Below are positions 48,471-61,030 of a DNA stretch of 64,000 nucleotides, piece by piece (positions within the stretch are counted from its first letter, which is position 1; each line of letters begins with the position of its first letter). The stretch lies in the NCBI GenBank assembly GCA_023231475.1, contig JALJEE010002128.1:81789-145788 (forward strand), in the 5' to 3' direction. Below the pieces are notes generated by a model that saw only the letters and a list, made by a program, of their open reading frames with translations, ran no database searches and was not told where the DNA came from. The stretch comes from Seison nebaliae. Taxonomy: Eukaryota > Rotifera > Pararotatoria > Seisonacea > Seisonidae. The position numbers and the translations under genes are program-made.

Positions 48471-50157
48471 TTACTTTTTTCCTTCTTTCGCTTTCTCTTC
48501 CATGAAATGTTCGAGTATTAAAATCACATTCTGTGTTTGAATAAAATGAATAGGAAATATTTGAATTCTAACTCTTCTTTCTAGCCCTTGAGCTAGCTCA
48601 TAAGCGGTTTTGCCTCCTTTCGTTTGACAATTGGCATCCGCATTACTATTTAATAGCAATTCAACTAGAGGAGCGTACCCATTAATTACAGCGACTGCCA
48701 ACGGCGTTTTTCCTTCTTTATCTTGCAAGTTAATGTCACAACCATTTCGAATTAATGTCCGTGCTACGTCAACATTACCACCGAGATTTGCACAACGCAT
48801 TAACGGTGTCCATTCGCTACTCGTATCGACGGCGTTGATTGGTGAACCTTCCATAATCAGCCATTGAATCGCTTCAACTTTATTACTATCCACTGAATAG
48901 TGTAACGGTGAAGAACCAGATGCATCAGTGATGGTCAATGATGCTCCACTATATCGTAGACATTTCATAATATCTAACGTTCCATTAAAACAAGCAATCA
49001 TGAATCTAAAAGGAAAATTAAAATTGACAAGAAAGAACAAAATTATCTAACGCTGTTTTTCCTGATTCATTCTGATAATCAATTTCCACATCGTGTTCTA
49101 TTAATAATTCAGTTACACTAAAATGAAGTTCAAAAGATGAGTTTTCATGTAGAAAATATTAAACTCAATATTCGCTTTCTGAACAGCTTGCATTAATGGA
49201 GAATGTCCAAATTTATCTTCGATTTCTTTCACTTGATTCCCATTTCTAGAGAGAAATTTTATTTTTCGAAATTTTAAATTTGACTAACGGAGATTCGAGA
49301 ATTCGTTGAACTTCTTGAACGTTTCCTAAGAGTATGGCTTTGTGTAAATTGTCACCCGAGAGGGGTTGATCTACAATGAAACCGGGCGGAAGAAAAGGCA
49401 TGTTGGAGATGATTTGTGGAAAGGATAAATGTGGAAAGAAAAAAGAAAATATTTTTTAAGGATTTCAAAGAATGAGTTACCTATAAATATTGAAAAGAAA
49501 GAAATTAACTCGTCGTTGTCACAGTGATAGGAACACTAGCTTGAGAGACCATATGTCCAATAGCAAATTGCAATCGGAATTTATATGCAGTATTCGACTC
49601 AAGAGACGTAACTGTACTTTCATTGCCAAGGCCACTGTATAAACGAGAATGTTATTAAACGTAAATGACTTCATCTTTAATTCCCAAAAAGTTTTTGTAC
49701 TTCCACCAAACAACAATAGAACTGACAAAAATAACGACATTATTAATTAAAAGTCAATCGGATTTTGATTAATTTTCTATTGTTCTCTTCAATTTCAAAT
49801 ATTGAATTATCCGCAAGCAATTCCTCCTCATTTAGCACTACATTTATCACCTTCCCCTCTTACTTCCTCCGTCTACTTACACAATTCTCTTATCTCACTA
49901 ATAACCGTTGTAACGGAAGCAAAACTAACATATATGCATTAATCCATTTGCCGCTGCCACTGTCGAATTCTTGTAGTGTGCTCTTGAGCGATGAATCTTT
50001 AACTCCTTTTGGCATATTCCATGCCAATTGAACGGTATGATGAGTCACTTTTCCAACGGTGGGCGGATCTGGTTTATAACTTTCAAGTAATCTTTACAGA
50101 ATTTACAAATAAAATCTTAATAAATGCTAAAATTAACTTATCTGATTTTTGCGGCAT
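48471..50157 (-). CDS. FANK1: Fibronectin type III and ankyrin repeat protein 1 (FANK1)
   Basis: The FN3 domain opens with PDPPTVGKVTHHTVQLAWN, nearly identical in pattern to the vertebrate FANK1 start. It continues after an intron with SIVVWW joined to NGLGNESTVTSLESNTAYKF. Short exons then carry NLHKAILLGNVQEVQRIL and following ankyrin repeats (FGHSPLMQAVQKAN, VTELLIEHDVEIDYQNESGK, SGSSPLHYSVDSNKVEAIQW, EWTPLMRCANLGGNVDVART, GKTPLAVAVINGYAPLVELL). The tail is Lys/Glu-rich. Phases chain correctly through about eight introns, whose donors are GTTAAT, GTTAGT, GTACAA, GTTAAT, GTTAGT, GTTTAA, GTTAGA and GTTAGA. The start ATG at 50157 gives MPQKSDN. Vertebrate FANK1 is testis- and ciliated-cell-enriched and linked to spermatogenesis. 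It shares a short divergent promoter region with ETFDH. Confidence 0.9.
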
Positions 50158-50670
50158 AATCAACGATTATGACTTGCTCAATCTATTAATAAATTATGGA
50201 AAAACAGACAAAAGAAAAAACTTGAGGAAATTTGAATGAAAAATTTGTTAAGTGAAATGTTTTGATTTTAAAATAGAAAGAAATCGGTGAATAAACCAAC
50301 AAATTCCAATTAGTAATTTGCTAATTTGCTTTAGGTGACGAAGAAAACAAGTAAACTCCTCCTTATACGATATTTATATTACATTAATCTAATCTGGTTG
50401 TTGCTATGGCAAATTAATTGGGAATTGAAAAAAAATTTTTAAAATGAAAATTCTTTTTCGAAATTTTCAAAAGTAACGCTCCCCATCAATTCTTCTCCAA
50501 CTTCAACATCAACTGATGTCATTGATAATTATATAAATAGATGTAAGTTCACAAAAAGATTTCTTTGATAAGTATCATGTTTATCTAAACTGTCAATTAG
50601 TAATGTGATATGTCAATGAAATTTAATAAAAATTAAAAAGTTTTAAAAATAAATAATTTTTCGATAGAAA
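50158..50670. other. Divergent promoter region between FANK1 and ETFDH
   Basis: Only 513 bp separate the two start codons on opposite strands, so transcription control of both genes must lie here or within the genes. The sequence is AT-rich. No clear TATA box or palindromic site is identified. Confidence 0.5.
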
Positions 50671-52717
50671 ATGAAAGTTGTGAGTAGTCGATTAATTCGT
50701 GTGCAGAGACTTTTCTCACGACCACATTCCACTACACATTGGTCGATTAGACCGCGAGAAAAAGATGTTCGATGGAAAAGTTGAAATTTTATTTTTTCAT
50801 TCTTTTTCATTAAATATTTCAGATGTCGATTTCCATCGAGAGAAAGATGTTGTCGATGTTCTGATTGTTGGTGGCGGTCCGGCTGGTTTATCGGCTGCTA
50901 TTCGATTGAAACAGAATGAGAAGAAATTGGGTCGAGATCTTCGTGTTTGTCTCTTGGAGAAAGGACCAGCGATTGGTGCACATATCTTATCAGGTGCTTG
51001 TTTGGAGACGAAAGCATTAGATGAATTATTACCAGATTGGAAGGAAATGAACTCCCCAATAAAAGATGAAGTGAGTCAAGATCGTTTTATGTTGTTGACG
51101 GAAAAACGTCATTTTAATATTCCAGTAATGAAATGTTTATTCTATTTTGAAATCTTCTCTCAATTTTCATATTTCTTTTTAATTCCAGTTCTACCGATGC
51201 ATAATCATGGAAATTATGTGGTGCGATTAGGTCATGTCGTCGAGTGGTTGGGAACGATAGCTGAAGATTTGGGAGTGGAAATTTACAGCTCAATAGCGGC
51301 AAGCGAAGTTTGAAGAATTTCATTTTGAAAAAAAAAATGTTTTTTATTGAAAGTAGGTTCTTTATCATGAAAACGGTTCGGTGAAAGGTATAGCGACAAA
51401 CGATGTTGGAATAGCCAAAGATGGAAGTCCAAAAGTTCTAAAAAATTTTGAAAATTTTTTTTTCTAAGAACCTTTTTGAAGGATTCTTTCGAACGTGGAA
51501 TGGAATTTCATGCGAGATCGACGATATTTGCTGAAGGTTGTCATGGACATTTGACGAAGGAGATTATCGATAATTTCCAATTAAGAGAAGGAAAAGAATT
51601 ACAATCATATGGAATAGGATTGAAGGAATTGTGGAGAGTTGGAGATTTATTGAATTTTTAAAAAAATTAAAAATTTCAGATTAAACAAGAGAAACATAAA
51701 GCCGGATACGTCCAACATACGGTCGGTTGGCCTTTAGATAAGAATACTTATGGGGGATCTTTCACATATCATTTGGGAGATGAGAATGATACGTTAATGG
51801 CGACGGGATTCGTTATCGGCTTAGATTATTCGAATCCACATATTAATCCTTATAAAGAATTCCAACGATTTAAAAACCATCCACGAATATCTCATGTGTT
51901 CGATGGTGCAGAACGATTGAGTTATGGTGCTCGAGCATTGAATGAAGGTGGATATCAATCAATCCCAAAACTGACATTTCCGGGTGGATGTCTAGTTGGT
52001 TGTTCAGCTGGATTTATGAATGTTCCCAAAGTGAAAGGAACTCATACGGCGATGAAGAGTGCCATTCTGGCAGCTGATTCCATCATCGATGATTTAGAAG
52101 GAACAGAAGAAGTTGGTGAAGAATTGAATGAGAAAGAGACATTTGAACCGAAGAATTATGAAGAGAATTTAAAGAATTCTTGGTTATGGGACGAAATGAA
52201 ATCGGTGAGAAATGTTCGACCATCTGGTCACTTGTCAAAAACATTAGGTATCGTCGGTACGATGATGTACACAGGTTTGTTTTGTGGTGTATTTCGGGGA
52301 AAGGAACCTTGGACATTGAAACATCCGAAAGGTGGAGATCATGCTCAATTGAAAGAAGTCAAAGATTGTAAGCCGATCGATTATCCAAAACCGGACGGAA
52401 AAATTTCATTCGATTTACTCACTTCCGTTTCATTAACTTCCACCAATCACGAAGAAGATGAACCAGCACATCTAACGCTAAAGAATGATGATATCCCAAC
52501 AACAGTCAATTTAGAAAAGTTCGATGGACCCGAACAACGGTTTTGTCCCGCTGGTGTCTACGAATTTGTTGATGACGAATCGACCGGTAAAAAACGGTTA
52601 CAAATTAACGCCCAAAACTGTATTCATTGTAAGACGTGCGACATCAAAGATCCTTCACAAAACATTAATTGGGTAACGCCACAAGGTGGTGAGGGACCTT
52701 CATATAACGGAATGTAA
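50671..52717 (+). CDS. ETFDH: Electron transfer flavoprotein-ubiquinone oxidoreductase, mitochondrial
   Basis: Six exons, starting 50671-50779. The five introns are short and use donors GTTGAA, GTTTAT, GTTTGA, GTTCTA and GTTGGA; one acceptor is the unusual TTTGAAG. The presequence is basic ([20 protein letters not shown]). The FAD dinucleotide fold shows [20 protein letters not shown]. Family blocks include [87 protein letters not shown] and [15 protein letters not shown]. The C-terminal 4Fe-4S ligands are CPAGVYEF and [14 protein letters not shown], and the protein ends GPSYNGM as in animals. It passes electrons from reduced ETF (fatty-acid and amino-acid oxidation) to ubiquinone at the inner mitochondrial membrane. 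Identification certain. Confidence 0.97.
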
Positions 52718-52785
52718 ATTCCAGAAGAAAATATTTTGAAAAATCAAAAATAATTCCAACCGCTTTCTGTTAAAATTTCCTATGA

Positions 52786-52791
52786 AATAAA
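52786..52791 (+). terminator. Polyadenylation signal AATAAA for ETFDH
   Basis: AATAAA lies 69 nt after the ETFDH stop codon and just before the 3' end of the convergent PDE12 gene. The opposite-strand signal for PDE12 appears to overlap its last codons (AATAAA on the minus strand encoding Asn-Lys). Confidence 0.6.
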
Positions 52792-52796
52792 TTATT

Positions 52797-54873
52797 TTAT
52801 GAAATTTTATTGGATAAATAATAATCTTCGATAATCGGTAAATGATCACTCGGATACATTTGATTGGGACAGGCAATTGATGTACTCTCTTCAATCATTT
52901 CTCTCGTCGGTTGATGATAACTTCTCACCTGAATTCCATCCGATTCATTTCTGAAAATATAATCTAATTGATGAATGAATCCTTCCGTATAATTCGTATA
53001 TGGATAACGTTCATAACATAATTTCGGTCGATAATTGATTTTTCTCATTTGTTCGTAAATTATTCGAAGGAGTTGTATATTCAACTGAAATTTTTCTTCA
53101 CAAATCCTCAAACATTCTCTCGTATCGGACAATTCGTCATTGGTGGTGTTTTTGGGGAAATTTATTAGAATCTCATAATGAACATCCTTCGAATTCATTC
53201 GACAATTCAAATAAAAATCAGTTAACGGCAAATATGGATTTATGACGGAGGGTGATGGATTTTTTAAGTTAAATTTAAATTTCTCTATAATTTCTTCTGA
53301 TAATTCGTTGGCAAAGTTGGTAGGAAGGAAATCTTCTTCTTTGAAATTTTCCGTTAAAAATTTTGTTAAAATCGATTCTGGACATGAATTATGATCGCCC
53401 ATTAAAAAGTGAGTTATATTCGATAGTTTTCCATAATTTTCATGCAGATCTGAAATTTCCTTCAAAATGACCATTCCCTGAAGTAATCGAATTACATCAC
53501 CAGACGGATGAAAATAGAGATGAGTATTTGACACAATAAATAATTGATCATCCTCAACGGATCTCAGTACCATAATCATTGCGACTGCACGTTGATTGAA
53601 AAAATCTTGAATTAATTTACTGTCTAATTGTGAGAGAATTTTTGAAAATTCTTTCCAAAAATCCGATTTATTTTCTGATAATTTATCGCTTATCCGAAAT
53701 TGAGTTTGTTCAAGTAATTCATATTTCTCTTTATTCCATATCATCGAAATTCCTTCTCGTACTCCGAATTTGGGAAGGAATATCGATCCGTAATTTATTC
53801 CACTAAATAATGGTGCCAATTGATCGTGATACATGGCATGATCGACTTCCTGCAACGAATAAATATCTCCTTGAAAATGAATCAATTCTTTCAATAAAAT
53901 CGATTGACGATATGTGAAATCCAAAAATTCTTTCGGACAATATGGAAATATCTTATCCGCAGTACCTTTCATTGATGTGTACATATCTGCGAGTAAATTA
54001 TAAGAGACAAATCGATGGGAGAATCTTTGGAGAAAAAATTTTGAAAAATAAATTTGAAAATAAAAAAAACTTTTCTTTCCCCAAGAAATTTTGATGACTA
54101 ATTGAACATTTCTCGTAGAATTGTTCCACAACACTTTCACTGACCATTGTCAATTCATTCATATATAACTCGTTTTTGGAATCAACACAATCATCAACTG
54201 ATTTCAATTTGACGAAAACTCTTAAGGAAACTCGTTTTCCCAAATCCGATTGATAAAAGAAACATTGAGACTTTCTCGATATGATATCGGAGAATTCATC
54301 ATCATGAAATAATCTCCATTCATAACATAATTCATGAATATATTCATTAATAAATTCCGATTGAACAACAGGTATAATGGGAATATCAGTAAGAAGATTG
54401 ATAGGAAGTTTAATAAATAAAATTGTTGGGACATTAATCTTAATTTCATATAAAGTTTCTTTTTCCACTTCATTCGTTGTTGTTTCATTTTTGAATTGTT
54501 TAATTAAAAATCGATTATTTTCTTTCCAACAATCAATATTTGATGATTTTCTATCAATTACTTTATTATCTTTAGATAATAAATTTAATTGAATTTTCAT
54601 GTCATTAATCGTGTTTATCGATTTCTTTTTTATTCGATTCTTCTTCATGTGAATCTTCTTATTCTCCGAAATTATCTTTTTTTCCAATCGATCAAATGTC
54701 TTTTCGATCGATTCCGAACAATCACGATAGGTCGTGAAAGTTTTCTTCAAATCACACGCAAATTGGTAATCGAATGTCATAAACATCCGTGGACGACTGT
54801 CCTTTGTTTCGTCATTCTCAGCGATTTTAACGGAAACAAATGGATTATAATGAACGATTTGATTCGATATCAT
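52797..54873 (-). CDS. PDE12: 2',5'-phosphodiesterase 12-like (PDE12), EEP family nuclease
   Basis: Two exons (54873-54071 and 54024-52797) joined across a 46-nt phase-2 intron (GTTTTT..CCAAAG), about 676 residues. The C-terminal half is an exonuclease-endonuclease-phosphatase domain. It has VSYNLLADMY, a catalytic LQEVD, NTHLYFHPSGD, GDHNSCPES (GDxN kept, His replacing the common Phe), YTNYTEGFIHQLDYIF and the final SDHLPI. The N-terminal half matches the PDE12-specific region in layout, including a proposed substrate-binding beta domain. PDE12 removes poly(A) from mitochondrial RNA and degrades 2-5A in vertebrates. The annotated start (MISNQIVHYN) is not an obvious mitochondrial presequence. 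The frame is open upstream for about 35 codons without ATG and looks presequence-like, so a first exon may be missing. Confidence 0.9.
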
Positions 54874-55829
54874 TTTAGTTAAATGTCTCAATGTAAATTG
54901 ATTAACCGATGAGAGAATTGATATGAATCTTAAGAAAGAAAATTGAACGAATTTTATGCAAAATTTAGAACTTCATATATATTTCTCCTAATTTATACTA
55001 TGAATTCTTTTTAGTTGTGCAACTCACAGAATCATTTAAGCGTTTTAATTAAATTTCAAAATTTCAACAAATTTTTTTAAAATTCAATTTTTTCTTCAAT
55101 TTCACATTTTTATAATTTCCAATAAAATCTTTTGAAATTTTTATCAGTTAAATTTTATTAGTTTTGTACGATCTTTAGTTTCGATCGAGTTTCAGAAAAA
55201 GTAGAATAAATTAATTGTATCAAACAATCATTATTAAGTCTCGAAGAGAATGATGATGTTTCCATTCGAAAATGTCGAATTGTATGGAAAATGACAGCTT
55301 CTATGGTAACCAGAACAATTGACCCACTTTCAATTTTTGATTTTCTTCGTTTTCGAACTTTAGTAATAACTTATTTCCTGCCTTAGAACATGATGAATGA
55401 ATAATGAAAATATCGATAAGTTGTTAGAGATGAAATGATCGTTCATATAGGGAATCATATTTTCTCTTTTGAAAAAAAGTGGAGAGAATTATAGTTTGTA
55501 TGATGAAAAATGGGAGAAAAATACTGAACAGTTCATAAAATGAATGAATCATTTCTTTCTTGGGGAAATGGAAGAGAAGACGAAAAACATCATCATCACC
55601 TAGTAGAATGTTGACGGCATAATTATCGTTGTGACGATAAGAAATGAAAAGAGAATGGACGAGAATTGATATGTCTTTATCATAACAATTTTTCAGTTTT
55701 CTTATTATGTTTGTCTCACGTTTCCATAGGAAGGAATGTTTGTTACCACAGTGATCAAACAATTAGTAGGATAAAAGAAACATGGAGAAATGATGGAAAC
55801 AAACTCTCTCTCTGTGTTAGCAGGCAAGC
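54874..55829. other. Intergenic region between PDE12 and beta-tubulin
   Basis: About 950 bp between divergent genes. A 112-codon minus-strand frame (55424-55762) has no homology or coding character that I recognise. The right end leads into the tubulin core promoter. Confidence 0.45.
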
Positions 55830-55837
55830 TATATAAG
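55830..55837 (+). promoter_or_regulatory. TATA box of the beta-tubulin gene
   Basis: TATATAAG occurs about 290 bp upstream of the tubulin ATG, with an initiator-like ATTCTTCATAA about 30 bp further on. A 5' UTR of about 260 nt, possibly with an intron, is implied. Inferred from position only. Confidence 0.45.
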
Positions 55838-56102
55838 TGGTGAAGGAACGATACAAATTTCATTCTTCATAACTAACAAATTTTATTTTCTCATCGAACT
55901 TTACATCTTCGATATTCCAAAGCTTATTAATTTCCTTAGTACATTCTATTTCGGTTTTTTCCCATTTGTTATCTGGTGAAATGTTGTAAAGAAGATATTT
56001 TGTTTCTTTTTTCACAGTTTCTCGAAATTATATTTCTCATTCTTACAAATATTTATTGCCCTTTATCTTCTTTAAATTATTTCAATTAGAAAAATAGAAT
56101 AA

Positions 56103-57464
<1,362 letters not shown>

Positions 57465-57636
57465 AAAGAACACAAACAACATACTCAACATATATTGCAC
57501 AGATATCAAAATTTTCTTTTTTAATATTGGATTAAAATTAATCTCATTAAATTTTTTTTTGGATTGATTAAATTTTTTTAACGGAAACGAATTCCATCAT
57601 CATCACCATCATCAATATTCTGTTGACGTTGGGTAA

Positions 57637-58908
57637 ATGAAAATTAAAATGAATTTTTTTGTTATGTCTCATTTCATTTCTGTTCAATTTATTTTGACTC
57701 TCTTGTTTATTGTCGACGGAATGGAAGGTCAGGAATCCAACACTTCCGTTCGGTTCGTGAACAGACCTCGTACCAAATTATTTAGGAAAGCTGAAACGGT
57801 AGTGGAAACTTTTAAAGTTCAATTTTTCAAGTTGACTGACACCTCTAACAAACGAACATTTTAAAAGAAGAAGAATACGAAGAAAAATGTCGCCGTTTCA
57901 TTAAAACAATTACCAGGAATTATTAAGAGGACGAAAATGAGAAAATCGATAAACGATCAAGAATTATTGAGATCACGTTCACGTTTATCAACAGCAACGA
58001 ATACTCGTCGGAATCAAGGTGAAAATAAGTTAATTCGATGGATCTTATTCCATACTTCTGATTTGGTGACCATTTCTTCAGGTATTAATGATTTAATGAT
58101 GGAAACGGAAAATGTTGACGGTTATATGATTCACATGAAGGAAAATCATAAATCATTAAGATATTTCATTATCGGTCTAATATTATGTACACCTAACGCC
58201 ATTTTCATTGTACCGAATGATGATTTACATCGGAAACAAATGTTACAATTAAGTGATCGAATAAAAAATTGTCAAAGGAAATCATTGAATAGTGAAGGAG
58301 ATATGGAATGTGATGAAACTTTCGAATATAATTTGACTAATATAAAAACTTGTTATAAATTAGCATTAAATCGTCGTCTTAAAACGGAAAAGATGATCAA
58401 TAATGTTAACGAATATGACTCGATCTTAACCAATCAATTAACGGGTGTTACTCACACCGAATTCTTGACAGCGATTGTTGGGAAAATGTTAAGAACGATT
58501 TTCGCTAATAAGAAAAATCGAAGTTATTCATCTCTCAGTACGAATGTGGAATTACAAATCGAACGGAAATTATCTCGTGTTAATAAAGATAAAAATGAAG
58601 ACAATTCCTCTACTACTTCCACCTCCACTTCCAGTAATGATGATTCAGAAATTTATGCAAATCGCGAAACGGAAAGTTCATTAATCGATTTAAGACATCA
58701 GAAGTTATTATTGAAATTTCGTCTAACCAAATCATTCCGTCCTCTCAATCATCATAAACGACCCATGTCAAAGAAGAATAAGGAGAATATGGAATTCTTC
58801 CATAATCTGATTATGAACGAAGGAAATGAAAATCCCACATACTCCACCATCGATCTCGTTTCCATGAGAGTTATACAAAATAAAGTTAAAAAAATTTTTA
58901 GAAAATAA
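57637..58908 (+). CDS. Unrecognised secreted basic protein
   Basis: Two exons (57637-57798 and 57868-58908) joined in phase 0 across a 69-nt intron (GTAGTG..TTAAAAG), 400 residues. The N-terminus is a signal peptide (MSHFISVQFILTLLFIVDGM is the hydrophobic part; three candidate Mets lie within ten codons). The mature chain is basic, with several dibasic sites. The central region may fold (LRYFIIGLILCTPNAIFIVP, KNCQRKSL, ECDETFEYNLTNIKTCYKLA) and has only four cysteines. A Ser/Thr/Asp-rich linker and a very basic C-terminus follow. I recognise no family; it is not a TGF-beta, protease or lectin. It follows beta-tubulin on the same strand after 172 bp. Confidence 0.65.
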
Positions 58909-59141
58909 GAAAAGTTTAATTGTTCCTAAATAAAATTTATAAAGAATTTCTTCAATTTTTTCCCATAATTTTTTTCCTTTTCTCCAAATTACAAAAGAAG
59001 AATAAAAAGAAGAAATTGTGGTTGGATGAAAAGAAGAGAATGTACTGATATTAGAAAAACTGTTCAAAAATATAAATTGGCAATATTTATTTTTTATGAG
59101 AATTTTATTTTGATGAGATTCTCCTTCTGGAATGGTTTTGT

Positions 59142-60195
59142 TCATGGGTTGAGAATTTTCTCATCATCTAACAAATTATGTTGGGGATCGTTGAGAGGTT
59201 GTTGTTGTTCATGATCAGAATTATAATCTGATGGAGTGATATCAAGATCATGAACATTTTGATTTATATGATTCGTTCCAATTAAATTTCGATAATCGTT
59301 CGGTCTTGTACTTTTATCGAATAATTGTTGAATTCTATCAACTATTCGATCTTTTAATTCCTAAAAAATTTTTAAAATTTTCAAAATAATTTTGTAAAAT
59401 TATAATTTGTGAAAAAAATGGGAGAAGAAATTCGAACAACCAAAATGGCGAAAATACTTAGCCAAAATTTATAGTGAGGAATTTGCATCCATCCCCGATG
59501 TCCATGTTGCATTCGACGATGAATAATTCCCAGAGTCATATAAAGAAAAAATGCGATTAGAGATCTGAAAAGAAATTATTAAACTTAAAAAATTGTGAAA
59601 AATGAACGAACAAAATGAATATCCAATACATTAAAGTGCCGAATGAACTAGAAGATTTCTTTTTTTTCAATTTACATTCAACTTCGATGGAGAAGACAAA
59701 TGCAGCTTCATTCTCTGTGAAAATTTCAATCGAATCCTTTTTCTACAATTTCAATTTAATATAAATCTCCTCTGAAAAATCGACTAACATAATCTCCACA
59801 AATTATTATAATTGTTGTTGTTATTGTTACGTTGCTTGAATCTTTCACTTGTCGAATTAAAGAGAAACGCTCGACTGATTTTGGAGGGAAATATTTAGAA
59901 TTTTAAAAAATAATTCACCTTTGCCTCTCAATTGAGTGAGGGGAAAATTGCCAATAGATCGATTGACCGTTTGATTGAATTGTTGATAGACGGAAATGAG
60001 ATCACTTTCTTTCTTTCGACAAATATTCAAATGATATTTGTACTTGTCAGATGAAACATCGAATGATTTATCTTTGATCGTTTCAACCAGTTTTTTCAGT
60101 TTATCATCATCCCCTTTCTGGAGACCACAATCGTCACATTTGATAAAGATGAAGAGGAATGTGAAAAATACGAAAATTTTGTGAGGAATTTCCAT
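59142..60195 (-). CDS. Cation-dependent mannose-6-phosphate receptor-like type I membrane protein
   Basis: About six exons chain in frame from the ATG at 60195 to the stop at 59142 (donors GTGAAT, GTTAGT, GTTCGT and GTTGTT). A signal peptide (MEIPHKIFVFFTFLFIFIKC) precedes a luminal domain. Its start, KLKKLVETIKDKSFDVSSDK then YKYHLNICRKKES, aligns in pattern with the CD-MPR lectin domain, as does the later NVTITTTIIIICGDY. A transmembrane helix (YWIFILFSLIAFFLYMTLGI) is followed by a cytosolic HGHRGWMQIPHYKFW, resembling the G..G..Q.PH..FW sorting region of CD-MPR. The tail carries acidic/dileucine-like HNLLDDEK. The family sorts lysosomal enzymes between Golgi and endosomes. The Arg that precedes the last lectin-domain Cys in mammals appears replaced (EAAFVFSIEVEC), so mannose-6-phosphate binding is doubtful. 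Confidence 0.65.
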
Positions 60196-60974
60196 TTGAC
60201 TTCGAACGAAAAAAAAAAGAAAACAAAATTTTAATATTTAAAATAAAAATAATAAAATTAAATATTTGATGTTTCTACGCTATCCATTTTAAACGAAGTT
60301 TCTTCTTAAACTACTCAGCTTCTTCTCTGAACTCATTTTGTTGAGATAAAGCTAAAAATTTTTGAGTTCATTGCCTATATTCCTGCCTATTTTATTTATT
60401 ATTCATCTAAATATATCGATTTCGTCTATAAATCATATTATGTCATATTTTATCATCATATTAAATCATATAAAATTTTAGTTGTAAAAAATTCCTCGAA
60501 AATATAATTTAAAATTAATTTCTATGAACATTCAAACTAAAAAAAGTTCTTTGAACATTCAAATTACAAAAATTTCTCTGAAAATTTTAATTAAAATTGT
60601 TTCTCAGGAAAAATTTCATTTTAAAAATTCCTCTGAAAATTTTTATTTAAAAAAATTTCTCTGAAAATTTTAATTTTGTTAGTTTTACAAATTTTACTAT
60701 TTAGGAAATTTATTTCGGTCTAAATTGAAGTAAGTAAGAAATTTATCAAATTCAATTTTAGATCAAATTGAAGGAAGATGTAGAACAGAAGATTAGAATT
60801 AGTGAACAAATAAATAATTCGATTAGTATAAATTGAAAATAAACAATCCGCACGATAAGATCAGATGAAGCCAATGAGGAAATCATATGAACTTGACCTT
60901 TACTCATAACTGAAAGGAATTCATGTCACAAATTTCTATGTAAACAGTAAGTTGGAGTAGCTCAATGAGGATCC
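60196..60974. other. Intergenic region between M6PR-like and ependymin-related genes
   Basis: About 780 bp of AT-rich DNA between divergent genes, containing the degenerate repeat at 60497-60680. No gene is seen. Confidence 0.45.
60497..60680. repeat. Degenerate tandem repeat, about 30-37 bp unit
   Basis: Five or so units carry the theme TTCTCTGAAAATTTTAATTA with substitutions and small length changes. A similar style of degenerate AT-rich repetition is seen at 5019-5186. No coding potential. Confidence 0.45.
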
Positions 60975-60984
60975 CTATAAATAG
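60975..60984 (+). promoter_or_regulatory. TATA box of the ependymin-related gene
   Basis: CTATAAATAG is a near-perfect TATA element 46 bp before the ATG at 61031, implying a very short 5' UTR. Confidence 0.65.
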
Positions 60985-61030
60985 AACGTTGGTAAAGGGG
61001 AAATTTTTATAATAATTTTCCTTCCTCATA

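Noticed and set aside
55424-55762. 112-codon minus-strand frame upstream of beta-tubulin
   Set aside because: Composition is that of random AT-rich sequence (Phe/Ile/Tyr runs), with no motif and no splice context. It lies in the expected tubulin promoter region.
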